Positions 53,957 through 63,647 of a DNA stretch of 64,000 nt are shown here, in pieces. Every line of letters starts with the position of its first letter. The first letter of the stretch is position 1. The stretch is taken from positions 1-64,000 of the forward strand of contig NZ_JAWDXO010000023.1 of assembly GCF_032477075.1 (NCBI RefSeq), given 5' to 3'. The notes under the pieces were generated by a model. It was not told where the DNA came from. It was given only the letters and a program-made list of their open reading frames with translations, and ran no database searches. Made by a program: the position numbers and the translations under genes. This DNA comes from Fusobacterium sp. Its GTDB lineage: Bacteria; Fusobacteriota; Fusobacteriia; Fusobacteriales; Fusobacteriaceae.

Positions 53957-55357
53957 CTAAAGGTTGTATTTTTTCTTTTTTCTTGCAATCATAGTCTGAC
54001 TTGTTTTTAAAAATTCAGCTGCTTTGTAGGTACTTCCATATTTCTCCAAAGCATATTGAATATATTTTTTCTCACATTCTTCTAAATATTCATTTAAAGG
54101 CTGATCTCTTATCTCTGAATTTTTATAAAAACCAACTTCATTATCTGTATCATTTAAAGTTGAAGAATGTTTCTGTTCTATAAATAAAAGAGGAGCTATA
54201 TTTGAAAGTTCAATAATTTCTCCTGTAATCATGATAAAACTTCTTTCAACAAAATTACGAAGTTCTCTGATATTACCAGGCCAGTTATAGTCTAGTATAG
54301 CTTTAAGAGTTTTTTGAGAAAATACCTTTGTTTTATTATAAGTATTGCAGTAGTATTTTCTAAAATACTCTACCAAAGGCAAGATATCTTCCTTTCTTTC
54401 ATGTAAAGGAGGCAGATAAACAGGAACAATATTCAATCTATAATATAAATCTTCTCTAAATCTCTTTTCATGAACCATTTTCAATAAATCTTCATTGGCA
54501 GCTGTAATCAATCTAAAATTAACTTTTCTAGTGACAGTAGAACCAATTCTGCTTATTGTCTTAGTTTCTATAGCTCTTAATATTTTTCCCTGCAAAGCTA
54601 ATGGAAGAGAATTAATTTCATCTAAAAAAAGTGTGCTGTCATTAGCTGCTTCAAATAGTCCTTTTTTCCCTTGGGAAGAGGCACCAGTAAAGGCGCCTTT
54701 TTCATAACCAAATAATTCAGATTCCAGCAGGCTTTCAGGAAGAGAAGCACAATTTATAATAATCATTTCTTTTGAGGCTCTCTGACTTTTTTCATGTATA
54801 TATCTGGCTAATACTTCCTTTCCAGTTCCAGATTCTCCCAAAATTATAACAGTAGTGTCAAGAGGTGCTAAAGTATCTGCCAGATTAATAATATTTTTCA
54901 TGACAGGACTTACAGCTACTATATTATTTGACTCATGGGCTTCACTTGAAGAAAGTTTTATAAAGGATCTCAGCTCATTATGAACAGCTTCCTGATATAG
55001 ATAATTTATATTCTCAGCAGGTATGCACAGTGCAATTACACATACCACATTTCCATTCATATCTAAAATAGGACTAGATGCCACAATCTGTTTGTAATGT
55101 TCATGCCCTTTTATCTCCACATCTTGAAACATCACTATTCTTTTTTTCAATTTGCAGACTTTTTCTGTTATACATATGTTTATCTCTTTATTTTTCTTTA
55201 GATTATATACATTATATGCTAAAAGTTTTTCTTTTGGTATTTTAACCATATTTACATAGACTGTATTAACAAAAATATAGTTTCCAAGAGAATCAACAAT
55301 GTAGATTCCATAGGGAAGATTATCCAGAGCATTTTCTAAAAGTTCTCTTTGTATCAT
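53957..55357 (-). CDS. Sigma-54-dependent activator with PAS domain
   Basis: The 466-residue protein has an N-terminal PAS sensor domain (about 5-125: NALDNLPYGIYIVDSLGNYIF), an AAA+ domain (about 150-375) with GESGTGKE, ELFGYEKGAFTGA and LFLDEI, and a Fis-type helix-turn-helix (about 428-464). The GAFTGA loop means it contacts sigma-54 polymerase. It is divergent from a perfect -24/-12 promoter, so the three catabolic genes to its right are the expected targets. The PAS signal is not known. Confidence 0.94.
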   Translation of the reverse strand: MIQRELLENALDNLPYGIYIVDSLGNYIFVNTVYVNMVKIPKEKLLAYNVYNLKKNKEINICITEKVCKLKKRIVMFQDVEIKGHEHYKQIVASSPILDMNGNVVCVIALCIPAENINYLYQEAVHNELRSFIKLSSSEAHESNNIVAVSPVMKNIINLADTLAPLDTTVIILGESGTGKEVLARYIHEKSQRASKEMIIINCASLPESLLESELFGYEKGAFTGASSQGKKGLFEAANDSTLFLDEINSLPLALQGKILRAIETKTISRIGSTVTRKVNFRLITAANEDLLKMVHEKRFREDLYYRLNIVPVYLPPLHERKEDILPLVEYFRKYYCNTYNKTKVFSQKTLKAILDYNWPGNIRELRNFVERSFIMITGEIIELSNIAPLLFIEQKHSSTLNDTDNEVGFYKNSEIRDQPLNEYLEECEKKYIQYALEKYGSTYKAAEFLKTSQTMIARKKKKYNL

Positions 55358-55423
55358 TACATACCCCCTTATAAATTACTTAAAATTATAACATAAAAAA
55401 ATTAAAAACTTAATTATATTATT

Positions 55424-55438
55424 TGGCACAGATATTGC
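55424..55438 (+). promoter_or_regulatory. Sigma-54 (-24/-12) promoter
   Basis: TGGCAC, 5-nt spacer, TTGC matches the consensus exactly, with transcription expected near 55450. It lies 38 nt upstream of the ketopantoate-reductase-like gene. Confidence 0.92.
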
Positions 55439-55475
55439 TTTATTATAGGACAGGAAAGTTAAAAGGAGGTCAAAT

Positions 55476-56519
55476 ATGAAAATAGCAATTTTAGGATGTG
55501 GAGCAATGGGAACTGTCATGGGAGCCTATATGACAAAGAATGGTTTAAATGTAGAGATGATTGACAGTTACAAGGAACATGTAGATATGCTGAATAAAAA
55601 TGGTGCTCATATTATTGGAAGTGTTGATATGACAGTACCTGTAAAGGCTATTACACCAGAAGAAATGAAAGGAGTATATGACATAGTTTTTCTTCTCACA
55701 AAGCAGACAGCTAATGATGTAGTATTAAAAAATCTCCTTCCTCATTTAAATGAGAACAGCACAGTATGTACTCTGCAAAATGGAGTTCCAGAGCATTTTG
55801 TAGCAGAATATGCAGGAGAAAAGAGAACAGTAGGGGGAACTGTATTGTGGGGAGCAACATTCATAGAACCAGGAATTTCAGAGCTTACACAGGATATAAG
55901 AAAAAATGACCATCTTTTTGAAATAGGTGAAATAGATGGTGCTATAGGGGAAAGAATAAAAAAAGTGGCAGATATGCTGGGATATATGGGAAAGGCAAAA
56001 ATTACAGACAGCCTCATGGCTTCAAGATGGGGGAAACTGATAAACAATGCTTGTATGAGTGGAATGTCTGCTGCATGCGGAGCGACTTTCGGGGAGATTT
56101 TAAAGAATGAAAAATCAAGAGCCTGCCTCAGCTATCTGGCAAGAGAGGTAAAAAAATGCTGTGAAGCAGAAGGATATAAACTGCCAATACTTTTAAATGA
56201 GCAGGAACCTTATTCATGTGACATAAAAGATCAGGAAATGTTTAATACTAATCAAAAAATGTTTCTTGAAATGTATAAAGATATGCATACAGCTAAAGCA
56301 AGTATGCTTCAAGACCTTGAAAAAGAAAAGAAAACAGAAGTTCAGATGATAAATGGATATGTAAGCTCAACAGGAGATAAACATAATATACACACTCCAT
56401 TTAACGATACTATTGTTGAGATAGTCACTAAGATAGAAGGAAAAATTCTTCCTCTCTCTATGGATAATTTAAAATATTTTAATGACGACCTGTTTGAATT
56501 TGAATATTATCAAGAATAA
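55476..56519 (+). CDS. Ketopantoate-reductase-like oxidoreductase
   Basis: The 347-residue protein has the ApbA/PanE fold: an N-terminal Rossmann motif (IAILGCGAMGTVMGAYM), FLLTKQTANDV, LQNGVPE and the catalytic-domain SRWGKLINNACMSGMSAACG with Lys and Asn. It is longer than PanE by about 40 residues. Because it sits in a sigma-54 catabolic operon with a BKACE enzyme and a GntP permease, it probably oxidises or reduces a different 2-oxo/2-hydroxy acid. An AAAGGAGG site precedes it. Confidence 0.88.
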   Translation: MKIAILGCGAMGTVMGAYMTKNGLNVEMIDSYKEHVDMLNKNGAHIIGSVDMTVPVKAITPEEMKGVYDIVFLLTKQTANDVVLKNLLPHLNENSTVCTLQNGVPEHFVAEYAGEKRTVGGTVLWGATFIEPGISELTQDIRKNDHLFEIGEIDGAIGERIKKVADMLGYMGKAKITDSLMASRWGKLINNACMSGMSAACGATFGEILKNEKSRACLSYLAREVKKCCEAEGYKLPILLNEQEPYSCDIKDQEMFNTNQKMFLEMYKDMHTAKASMLQDLEKEKKTEVQMINGYVSSTGDKHNIHTPFNDTIVEIVTKIEGKILPLSMDNLKYFNDDLFEFEYYQE

Positions 56520-56536
56520 TAAAATGAGGAGGAAAG

Positions 56537-57862
56537 ATGGATATATTATCTGTACTAGGTTTGATATTAGCAGTTATAGTTTTAATTATAGGAGCTTATA
56601 AAGGTCTTGGAGCACTTCCCTTGACGCTCCTTGCCTCAGCAGTTGTTATACTGACAAGCAGAATTCCAATCTGGACTGGATTCTCTCAACATTATATGAG
56701 TGGATATACAAATGCTTATTTCAGTTATTTTTTACTATTCTGCAGTTCAGCACTATATGCAAAGCTGATGGATATTTCAGGGTGTGCAACTTCTATTGGA
56801 TATAAATTTATTGACTGGTTTGGAAAAAAGAGAGTACTATTAGTTTCAACTTTAATTATAAGTGTTTTAACATATGGTGGTGTAAGCTTATTTGTAGTTG
56901 TTTATGCAGTAGCTCCTATTATGTTTCTGCTGTTCAAGGAAGCTAATCTGCCAAGACATCTTACAATGGCATGTCTGATAACAGGGTCAGCAACTTATAC
57001 CATGACTTCCCTTCCAGGAACAACAGCTTTAACCAATGTTATCCCAACTCAATATTTAGGAACAACATTGACTGCTGCTCCTGTATTTGGAATTCTTGCT
57101 GCTATAGCAATGTTTACAATGGCAATGGTGTATATGGGATATGCAGAAAGGCTGGCTAGAAAGAGAGGAGAAGTTTGGAGCTATCCTGAAAATGCTGATC
57201 CCTTGCTATATGAAATAAAAGACAGAAGCCAGCTTCCTTCAGTAACAATATCTTTTACACCACTTATATCTCTTGTACTGATAATTATTTTAGGAAGCAG
57301 ATTTGTAGCTAACTCAACTATGCTTGCAGTATTGGGAATGCTAACAGGGGCATTACTTACATATGTTTTAAATATTGGAAGATTTAAAGATAAAGATATG
57401 AAAAATATTTTTACAGCAGGGCTGGAAGGTGGAATAACAAGTATAGGTGGACTGGCAGGAGTTGTAGGGTTTGGAACAGTTGTATCTAATTCAATAGCCT
57501 TTAAACATATAGTAAATTGGGTACTGGGACTGGGATTAAATCCATATGTTCAAGCTATTGTAGCCACAATGGTAGTATGTGCAGTTACAGGTTCTTCATC
57601 TGGAGGATTGAAAATTATGTATGATTCACTGGGGAAAACTTTCCTGTCATCAACTGCAAATCTTTCTTTTTTACATAGACTGTCATCAATTTCAGCTTCA
57701 GCACTGGATACACTCCCACATTCACCAGGATTATTTCTGATGTTTGCAGTATTGGGACTGAATCATAAAACTGCCTATAAGCATGTATTTGTATGCAGTA
57801 TTGTAATTCCATCTATTGTAACAATAGTTTCTACAGTGTTGATAATATTATTTAAGGTATAA
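56537..57862 (+). CDS. GntP-family permease
   Basis: The 441-residue protein has 11 to 12 membrane helices and the look of the GntP/gluconate:H+ symporter family, with SGYTNAYFSYFLLFCSSALYAKL and a late SGGLKIMYDSLGK motif and DTLPHSPG. It starts 17 nt after the dehydrogenase gene behind GAGGAGG. It probably imports the acid that the operon breaks down; the acid is unknown. Confidence 0.9.
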   Translation: MDILSVLGLILAVIVLIIGAYKGLGALPLTLLASAVVILTSRIPIWTGFSQHYMSGYTNAYFSYFLLFCSSALYAKLMDISGCATSIGYKFIDWFGKKRVLLVSTLIISVLTYGGVSLFVVVYAVAPIMFLLFKEANLPRHLTMACLITGSATYTMTSLPGTTALTNVIPTQYLGTTLTAAPVFGILAAIAMFTMAMVYMGYAERLARKRGEVWSYPENADPLLYEIKDRSQLPSVTISFTPLISLVLIIILGSRFVANSTMLAVLGMLTGALLTYVLNIGRFKDKDMKNIFTAGLEGGITSIGGLAGVVGFGTVVSNSIAFKHIVNWVLGLGLNPYVQAIVATMVVCAVTGSSSGGLKIMYDSLGKTFLSSTANLSFLHRLSSISASALDTLPHSPGLFLMFAVLGLNHKTAYKHVFVCSIVIPSIVTIVSTVLIILFKV

Positions 57863-58127
57863 GTCTTAGTCAGGAAAATAAAAACTTCAGGTAAAAAGAG
57901 TATTATCTAGAAATATTATCTCATATGCAAAGATGAAATAGAAAAAATTAAAGAAAAGATTTTATAAAAGGAAATAATTAATAGAGGCTAACTATATCAT
58001 ATTATTATACAAGGAGCTAGAAATCTTCATAATTAAGTGATTATTTGTAAAAAATAAAAAAAATTAAACATTATAAATATTGAGTTTATCTTAAAATAAA
58101 AAATTGACAAATAGGGAGGAATAATTT

Positions 58128-58976
58128 ATGTCAGATTTAAAAAACAAAAGAGTAATAACAGCAGCAATAACAGGATCATGGCCTACAAGGGAGCAGAATC
58201 CTAACTTATCTATAACACCTGAGGAAATAGCAGCAGATGTGTATGAATGCTGGAAAGCTGGAGCTGCAATAGCTCATATCCATGTGAGAAATGATGATGG
58301 AACTCCATCAACTGATTTTATGAAATATAAGGAAACTATTGAAAGAATAAGAGCCTATAAAGATTGTGATATTTGTCTTAATATCACAAGTTCTGGAAGT
58401 GTAGGATTTGGAGATGAGGAGAGAATATATCCTCTTCAGAAATTACTTCCAGAAATGGCATCATATGATGCTGGAACTCTTAACTGGCAGCATCGTACAA
58501 TTTTTGAAAATCATCCTCGTTTTTTAGAGAAGCTGGGAAATGCTCTGATAGAAAGTAATATAAAACCAGAGATAGAAATTTTTGATGCAGGTATGATATA
58601 TAACGCAATCTACTATATGAAAAAAGGAGTGTTAAAAGCACCTTGTCATTTTCAAATAGTTCTAGGCTGCCCAGGAGGAATGACTAGTACAGTTGAAAAT
58701 CTGGTATTTCTTAAAAGCCTTATTCCAGAAGGTTCAACATGGGCAGCATGTGGAATAGGATCAGGTCATATGCCTATCATGATGGCTGCAATAGCAATGG
58801 GAGCCCATATTCGTGTAGGTATGGAGGATAATGTAATGTGGCAGAAAGGAGTTCCTGCTGAATCAAATGCACAATTCGTAAAAAGAGCTAAAGAACTGTT
58901 GGAAATAAATGGACTGGAAGCTGCTACTCCAGAAGAAGCCAGAAAAATATATGGTCTTACTAGAAAAGTTTTTTAG
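58128..58976 (+). CDS. BKACE (3-keto-5-aminohexanoate cleavage-like) enzyme
   Basis: The 282-residue TIM-barrel protein belongs to the DUF849/BKACE family, which splits a beta-keto acid with acetyl-CoA into acetoacetate and a CoA ester. The family signs are AAIAHIHVRNDDG (His-x-His zinc site) near residue 46, DAGTLNW, GCPGGM and a late GMEDNVMW, with the second metal Glu. Kce, in lysine fermentation, is the founding member, but no kam genes are here, so the substrate differs or is unproven. The 265 nt before it (57863-58127) hold no gene. Confidence 0.92.
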   Translation: MSDLKNKRVITAAITGSWPTREQNPNLSITPEEIAADVYECWKAGAAIAHIHVRNDDGTPSTDFMKYKETIERIRAYKDCDICLNITSSGSVGFGDEERIYPLQKLLPEMASYDAGTLNWQHRTIFENHPRFLEKLGNALIESNIKPEIEIFDAGMIYNAIYYMKKGVLKAPCHFQIVLGCPGGMTSTVENLVFLKSLIPEGSTWAACGIGSGHMPIMMAAIAMGAHIRVGMEDNVMWQKGVPAESNAQFVKRAKELLEINGLEAATPEEARKIYGLTRKVF

Positions 58977-59129
58977 GAAAAGATTACTAAAGAAAAATAA
59001 TTTTTTCAACAATCTGTATTAATGAAGATGAAAAAGTTATTTTAACAAGTGAAGCAAAAGTTATGAAATAAATACTTGTTATTATAAAAATAAAGAATAG
59101 TAATTCACTCAACAAATAATTTAATTTTT

Positions 59130-59168
59130 AAACAGCCAAAGTTCTATATTCATGAACTGAGGCTGTTT
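59130..59168 (+). terminator. Terminator of the sigma-54 operon
   Basis: AAACAGCC / GGCTGTTT with inner AGTTC / GAACT, followed by a T-rich run. The rest of 58977-59294 is non-coding apart from promoter-like bases before 59295. Confidence 0.85.
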
Positions 59169-59294
59169 ATTTTTTAGGCAAATAAAAAATAATCATTCTT
59201 TTGATTTTTTGGTTTTTATGATACACTATAAATAGTATATTCATATACAACTTATAGAATTAAAACATTTTAATAAAAAGGGGGTGTATTATTA

Positions 59295-59576
59295 TTGAAA
59301 CAATATTCTTGTTTTGTTATGGATGATGGCTATTCCAGTATAAATATTAAAGGTTATACTAAAAAAGTGGGACTGCAGGTTGAAAAAAATAATAAAAATG
59401 GATATAAAATTTTAAATGAAGAGTTATTATTCACTGTTGTTAATCCACATCTCATTCCAGAATGTAAAGTAGCAGATAAAATTTTTTTAATGTATGATGA
59501 AGAACTTTGCAATATAAAATATACAGTCATATATGATGCTTCATCAGATAAAACTACTTTAGAGTTCTCTTTATAG
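59295..59576 (+). CDS. Small hypothetical protein, TTG start
   Basis: The 93-residue protein is soluble and beta-rich (CFVMDDGYSSINIKGYTKK, LIPECKVADKIFLMYDEE). I recognise no family. The start is TTG at 59295 with AAGGGGGTG 8 nt upstream. It is a single-gene unit between two terminators. Confidence 0.6.
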   Translation: MKQYSCFVMDDGYSSINIKGYTKKVGLQVEKNNKNGYKILNEELLFTVVNPHLIPECKVADKIFLMYDEELCNIKYTVIYDASSDKTTLEFSL

Positions 59577-59647
59577 TTTATTTATTGTTAAAAATCAGTA
59601 GTTTTATAAGTTTTTTACTTCAAAATAATAAAAAGTAAAACTTAAAA

Positions 59648-59664
59648 CACTGTATTAGTCAGTG
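59648..59664 (+). terminator. Small terminator
   Basis: CACTG / CAGTG with a 7-nt loop followed by six T, downstream of the small gene at 59295. Confidence 0.65.
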
Positions 59665-59715
59665 CTTTTTTATTTGCTTTATATTATTTAAAATTTTTAA
59701 TTTATCTTAACAAAA

Positions 59716-59758
59716 TAATAAAAGGAGAAATTCACTAGCCTGAATTCTCCTTTTATTA
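59716..59758. terminator. Long bidirectional terminator
   Basis: A 17-bp near-perfect stem (TAATAAAAGGAGAATTC type, one bulged A) with an 8-nt loop, lying between convergent genes. Confidence 0.85.
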
Positions 59759-59793
59759 TATATGAAGCTTTAAAAATAACCTCTAATTTGAAA

Positions 59794-60171
59794 CTATATT
59801 TTTATTTCTCTTCCTATTTTCATTTCTTTTCTCCATTGAGGAATTTCTTCATCTTCTCCCCAATATTCATCTAATTTTTTTATTTTCCCATTTTCAAAAT
59901 CAAAAAATGAAGTTGCATGAAATGAAATTTTCTCTTTTTCTAAAAATACCTTTACAACTGATATAACCAGATTATTTATTTCTTCCATTCTTTCTATTTT
60001 TATTTTCCAGTTTCCAGGATAAAATTCGTTTACCTTTGCAAATTCATCTGGTATAAATGATTCATTTGTATCATGCCAGTTTATCACTGCTCCTTCTGAA
60101 AAATATTTATTTAATTCATTCCAGTTTTGCTTATCCATATCATTCCAAAATTCAACAATTATATTTTTCAT
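59794..60171 (-). CDS. SnoaL-like / NTF2-fold protein
   Basis: The 125-residue protein has the SnoaL-like pattern: FWNDMDKQNWNELNKYFSEGAVINWHDTN at the start, and SFFDFENGKIKKLDEYWGE at the end, where the family has its pocket residues. It is only distantly like the protein at 290-658. Ligand and activity unknown. It has its own terminator and an AGGAGGT-type ribosome site. Confidence 0.78.
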   Translation of the reverse strand: MKNIIVEFWNDMDKQNWNELNKYFSEGAVINWHDTNESFIPDEFAKVNEFYPGNWKIKIERMEEINNLVISVVKVFLEKEKISFHATSFFDFENGKIKKLDEYWGEDEEIPQWRKEMKIGREIKI

Positions 60172-60271
60172 AAAAAATAACCTCCTAATATCATAATATC
60201 ATTCAATAATCAAAGTTTTATATTAAAGTAAAATTCTCTAAAAGTTTATTTTTTAAATTTAATATAAATTT

Positions 60272-60931
60272 TTATTTATAGAGAGATTTATTAGATCTAT
60301 TATATAATTCTATTTCTGCAAAAATATCTTTACCATCTTTTAACAACATCAGCATAAGGTTATCCTTATTTTTATACTCTTCTCTTTTCCTAATAACCTC
60401 TTCTTTAGTATTTAATACCTCTATAATTTCTCTTTTCCTATCTTCTGATACTTCGTTATAGTATTCAACGTTTAATTGAAAAAAAGTTTTTTTATACAAA
60501 GCTTTGCTAATAAGGATTTTTTCTTGAAGTTTTTTATCTTCTTTTACTTTTTCTTTTATTTCTTCTACTTGTTTTTTTCTTTTTTCCATTTTTTCTACAA
60601 ATTCTTCTTTTATTTCAACTGCAACGGCTGTTCCTGTTCCAGAGAGAAGAAGCATACTTTTACCTCTTCCTGCCATTTCTGAATAAGTAACTCTAAGTCC
60701 TATTATAGCATCAGCACCCAAAGATTTTGCTTTTTCTTCTAATCTATTATTTAATATCTCTTTTGCTTTTTCTAAAGTTTCACGATATATACTTGATTCT
60801 CCTCCAATAACATCTGCAATTAAAAAGAATTCTTTAAAATCATTTATTCCAAAAGTTACAGTTTCAGTAATATATCCTATATATTCTTCTATGTCATAGC
60901 CTATTAAGTTTTCTGTTGTCGTTATCAGCAT
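60272..60931 (-). CDS. YbjQ/UPF0145-like protein with charged extension
   Basis: The ATG at 60931 (219 residues) has AGGGAGAG upstream. Residues 1-105 are YbjQ-like: MLITTTENLIGYDIEEYIG, DVIGGESSIYRETL and AKSLGADAIIGLRVTY. The family is a pentameric, possibly metal-binding fold of unknown role. Residues 110-160 are a charged coiled coil and the end has no recognisable domain. The extension doubles the family's usual size. Confidence 0.82.
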   Translation of the reverse strand: MLITTTENLIGYDIEEYIGYITETVTFGINDFKEFFLIADVIGGESSIYRETLEKAKEILNNRLEEKAKSLGADAIIGLRVTYSEMAGRGKSMLLLSGTGTAVAVEIKEEFVEKMEKRKKQVEEIKEKVKEDKKLQEKILISKALYKKTFFQLNVEYYNEVSEDRKREIIEVLNTKEEVIRKREEYKNKDNLMLMLLKDGKDIFAEIELYNRSNKSLYK

Positions 60932-61071
60932 TTTCTCTCCCTGCAAAAATTTAATGTCACTTGCTTTATTATAGCATAAATTTATTAATAAAAAGAATTA
61001 AAAATACTAAGAAAAATTATGAAAAATATGATATATTATATAGACTGATACACAATAAAAGGAGTTAAATA

Positions 61072-61518
61072 ATGAAGATTTTAATAGATGCAGATGCCTG
61101 CCCTGTAGTAGAGTTAACTATAGAAACAGGTAAAAAATTCGGTGTAAAAACCGTTATATTTTGTGATGAAGTTCATAAAATAGATAAATCTGGAGCTGAA
61201 ACTGTCTATGTTTCTCAAGGAAATGATTCAGTAGATTTTGTTCTTTTAAAAAATACAGAACCAGATGATATAGTTGTCACTCAGGATTTTGGGTTAGCTT
61301 CAATGATACTTGCTAAAAAAGCTGCTGCCCTCAATCAAAATGGACTGATTTATAATCAATTTAATATTGATCAGCTACTTTTTACAAGACATATATCAAA
61401 GAAAATAAGAAACAATGGGGGAAGGACAAAAGGTCCTAAAAAAAGAGAAAAAAGTGATGATGAGAACTTTGAAAAAAGCCTTATAACTCTTTTAAAAAAA
61501 TCGGAGGGGATTAGATGA
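61072..61518 (+). CDS. YaiI/YqxD (UPF0178) family protein
   Basis: The 148-residue protein matches this PIN-like family: MKILIDADACPVV at the start, VSQGNDSVDF, DIVVTQDFGLASMIL and a C-terminal RTKGPKK segment. The conserved aspartates suggest a nuclease-like fold, but function is not known. Its stop codon overlaps the ATG of the MATE gene. Confidence 0.94.
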   Translation: MKILIDADACPVVELTIETGKKFGVKTVIFCDEVHKIDKSGAETVYVSQGNDSVDFVLLKNTEPDDIVVTQDFGLASMILAKKAAALNQNGLIYNQFNIDQLLFTRHISKKIRNNGGRTKGPKKREKSDDENFEKSLITLLKKSEGIR

Positions 61519-62879
61519 CACATCAGGAAAAAGAATTCAGAGATGGAAATATATTATCTCTGCTCATTCGTTTTTCTATACCTGCAACTTTTGCTATACT
61601 TATAGGAATAATATACAATGCAACAGACAGATATTATATTGGACAGGCTGTAGGAAGAAATGGAATCTCTGCTCTTGCTGTTACTTTTCCAATACTGCTC
61701 GTTTTAAGTGCTACAGGGGTGCTTTTCAGTATAGGTGGGTGTGCTCTTGCTGGAATAAAAATGGGAGAGGATAAAATAGAAGATGCAAGAAAGGTACTTG
61801 GAACATGTTTTTATGCCTTGATTGTCATTGGAGGAATCTATACTGTATTTGGTATGATTTTTCTTGATGAAATAGTTTCTTTTATGGGAGCCACAGAAAA
61901 TAGTTTTGCCTATGCTGTTGAATATAATAAATATTTATTTCCAGTCACTATTTTTCAGCTGATCTATATAACTTACTGTGCATTTGTCAGATTAGAAGGA
62001 AGACCTATGGAATCTATGGTTATTAATTTTGCCAGTGCCATAGTCAATATAGTTCTGGACTATATACTTATCATGAGATATGGTATGGGAATGAAAGGAG
62101 CTGCAATAGCTACTGCTATTGCCAATGTTGTTCCTGGAGTCATTCTTATATATCATTTTCTGAAAAGTGATATACTTACTTTAAAGATAAAATATATAAG
62201 ATATGACCATGAACTTATGAAGAAAATTTTCTATATAGGAAACTCTGGATTTCTTAATCAATTTCTCAATGGAGCTTATGTCTATGTACTGAATATACAG
62301 CTTGCAAAATATGGTGGAGATGTAGCACTTGCTGGAATGGGGATTCTTTCATTACTGAGAACTTGTATAAATACTGGTTACATAGGATTAAATCAAGGAA
62401 GACAGCCCCTTTTATCTTATAATTGGGGAGCTAAAAACTATGAAAGAGTAAAAAAAATATTTTATTCTTCAATAACATTAACTGCTGTAATTTCACTTTT
62501 TCTTTTATTTGCAGTAATAGTAAATGCCCATACAGTAGTTAATTTCTTTGTGAAAAATGATCCTGAGCTTACAAATTATACTATAAGAGGTACCTATATA
62601 CATCTGGGATTAATGATAGGTACTGCAATTTATCTTTCATGTACAAATTATTTTCAGGCTGTGGGAAAAGGTATGATAACTACCAGATTCATTATTTTAA
62701 GGCTGGCTGTTCTATCTATTCCACTCACTTATATTCTCCCTATCTTCTGGGGAGCAGATGGAGTATTGATGAGTTTTCCTGTTGCAGATACCATCTGCTG
62801 CATAGGTGCAGCTTATGTTATGTGGAAAGAAATAAAACTGCTCACTGAAAGAGCTGAAAAACAAAAACATTATAATTAA
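61515..62879 (+). CDS. MATE-family efflux transporter
   Basis: The 454-residue protein has twelve membrane helices in two similar halves, the MATE layout, with LLIRFSIPATFAILIG, ISALAVTFPI and a second-half GLNQGRQPLLSYNWGAKNYERV. It probably exports drugs or organic cations by Na+ or H+ antiport. It starts as ATGA overlap with yaiI behind GGAGGGG. Confidence 0.93.
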   Translation: MTHQEKEFRDGNILSLLIRFSIPATFAILIGIIYNATDRYYIGQAVGRNGISALAVTFPILLVLSATGVLFSIGGCALAGIKMGEDKIEDARKVLGTCFYALIVIGGIYTVFGMIFLDEIVSFMGATENSFAYAVEYNKYLFPVTIFQLIYITYCAFVRLEGRPMESMVINFASAIVNIVLDYILIMRYGMGMKGAAIATAIANVVPGVILIYHFLKSDILTLKIKYIRYDHELMKKIFYIGNSGFLNQFLNGAYVYVLNIQLAKYGGDVALAGMGILSLLRTCINTGYIGLNQGRQPLLSYNWGAKNYERVKKIFYSSITLTAVISLFLLFAVIVNAHTVVNFFVKNDPELTNYTIRGTYIHLGLMIGTAIYLSCTNYFQAVGKGMITTRFIILRLAVLSIPLTYILPIFWGADGVLMSFPVADTICCIGAAYVMWKEIKLLTERAEKQKHYN

Positions 62880-63022
62880 TTAAATCCATAGCTGCTCACT
62901 AGAGCAATATTATAATTAAAAATAAAACTATTAAAACAAAGTATGGCTCATATAATAATATCAACAATTTCAAAAGAAACCATATCATATGCTATAAATT
63001 AATAGGTTTTGGCTTTATATAG

Positions 63023-63496
63023 TTAAAATTCAATAATAAAAATTTCATTATTCATATCAAAGAAAAATCCACTAGATAGCAGTGTATTACATGAAGCTTT
63101 ATTTTCTTGTTCTGGTTGTACAATGATACATTTTACATTATTTTGTAATTTAATTTTTTCAATTAATGCTTGAATTATTTTTTTACCAAATCCAACACCA
63201 AGATATTCAGTTTCACCAATAAGATAGTCAATGCTGTATGCACCATCTATATCAATTTTGCCATGCCATTTTTCTCCACTATGATGATATTCATAGTATT
63301 GACAAAAGCCAATAGGTTTATTTTCCACTTCTACTATAAAATGGTGTAGGAATGAAAATTCATCATTTCTTTTTTTGACCTCATCAATCCAATCTAGTGG
63401 ATTATGATACCATTTAGCTACATGAGGTATGTAAAGCCATTTTTCAAACAAAGCAATATCCTTACTATTAAATAGGCGCAGTGATAATTTTTTCAA
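63023..63496 (-). CDS. AAC(6')-like GNAT acetyltransferase, TTG start
   Basis: I place the start at TTG 63496 (157 residues), with AAAGGGGG 7 nt upstream and the family start LKKLSLRLFNSKDIALFEKWL; an upstream ATG has no such site. The protein fits the AAC(6')/Acetyltransf_8 group with HVAKWY, KPIGFCQYYEY, SIDYLIGE, GVGFGKKIIQAL and QPEQENKASCNTLLSSGF. It could modify an aminoglycoside or a cell metabolite. Confidence 0.82.
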   Translation of the reverse strand: MKKLSLRLFNSKDIALFEKWLYIPHVAKWYHNPLDWIDEVKKRNDEFSFLHHFIVEVENKPIGFCQYYEYHHSGEKWHGKIDIDGAYSIDYLIGETEYLGVGFGKKIIQALIEKIKLQNNVKCIIVQPEQENKASCNTLLSSGFFFDMNNEIFIIEF

Positions 63497-63608
63497 GTAG
63501 CATCCCCCTTTCAAAATATAATTTCTATTTACATTCTTAATTATAACAATCACTTTTTCCATTGTCAACTTGAACAAAATTTCTGCATTTATTAATTGTA
63601 CAGTAAAT

Positions 63609-63640
63609 AAAAAAGGCTGCTTTGATTTGCAGCCTTTTTT
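63609..63640. terminator. Strong bidirectional terminator
   Basis: AAAAAAGGCTGC / GCAGCCTTTTTT with an 8-nt loop, 7 nt from the stop of the iron-sulfur protein gene. Confidence 0.92.
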
Positions 63641-63647
63641 TAAATTA

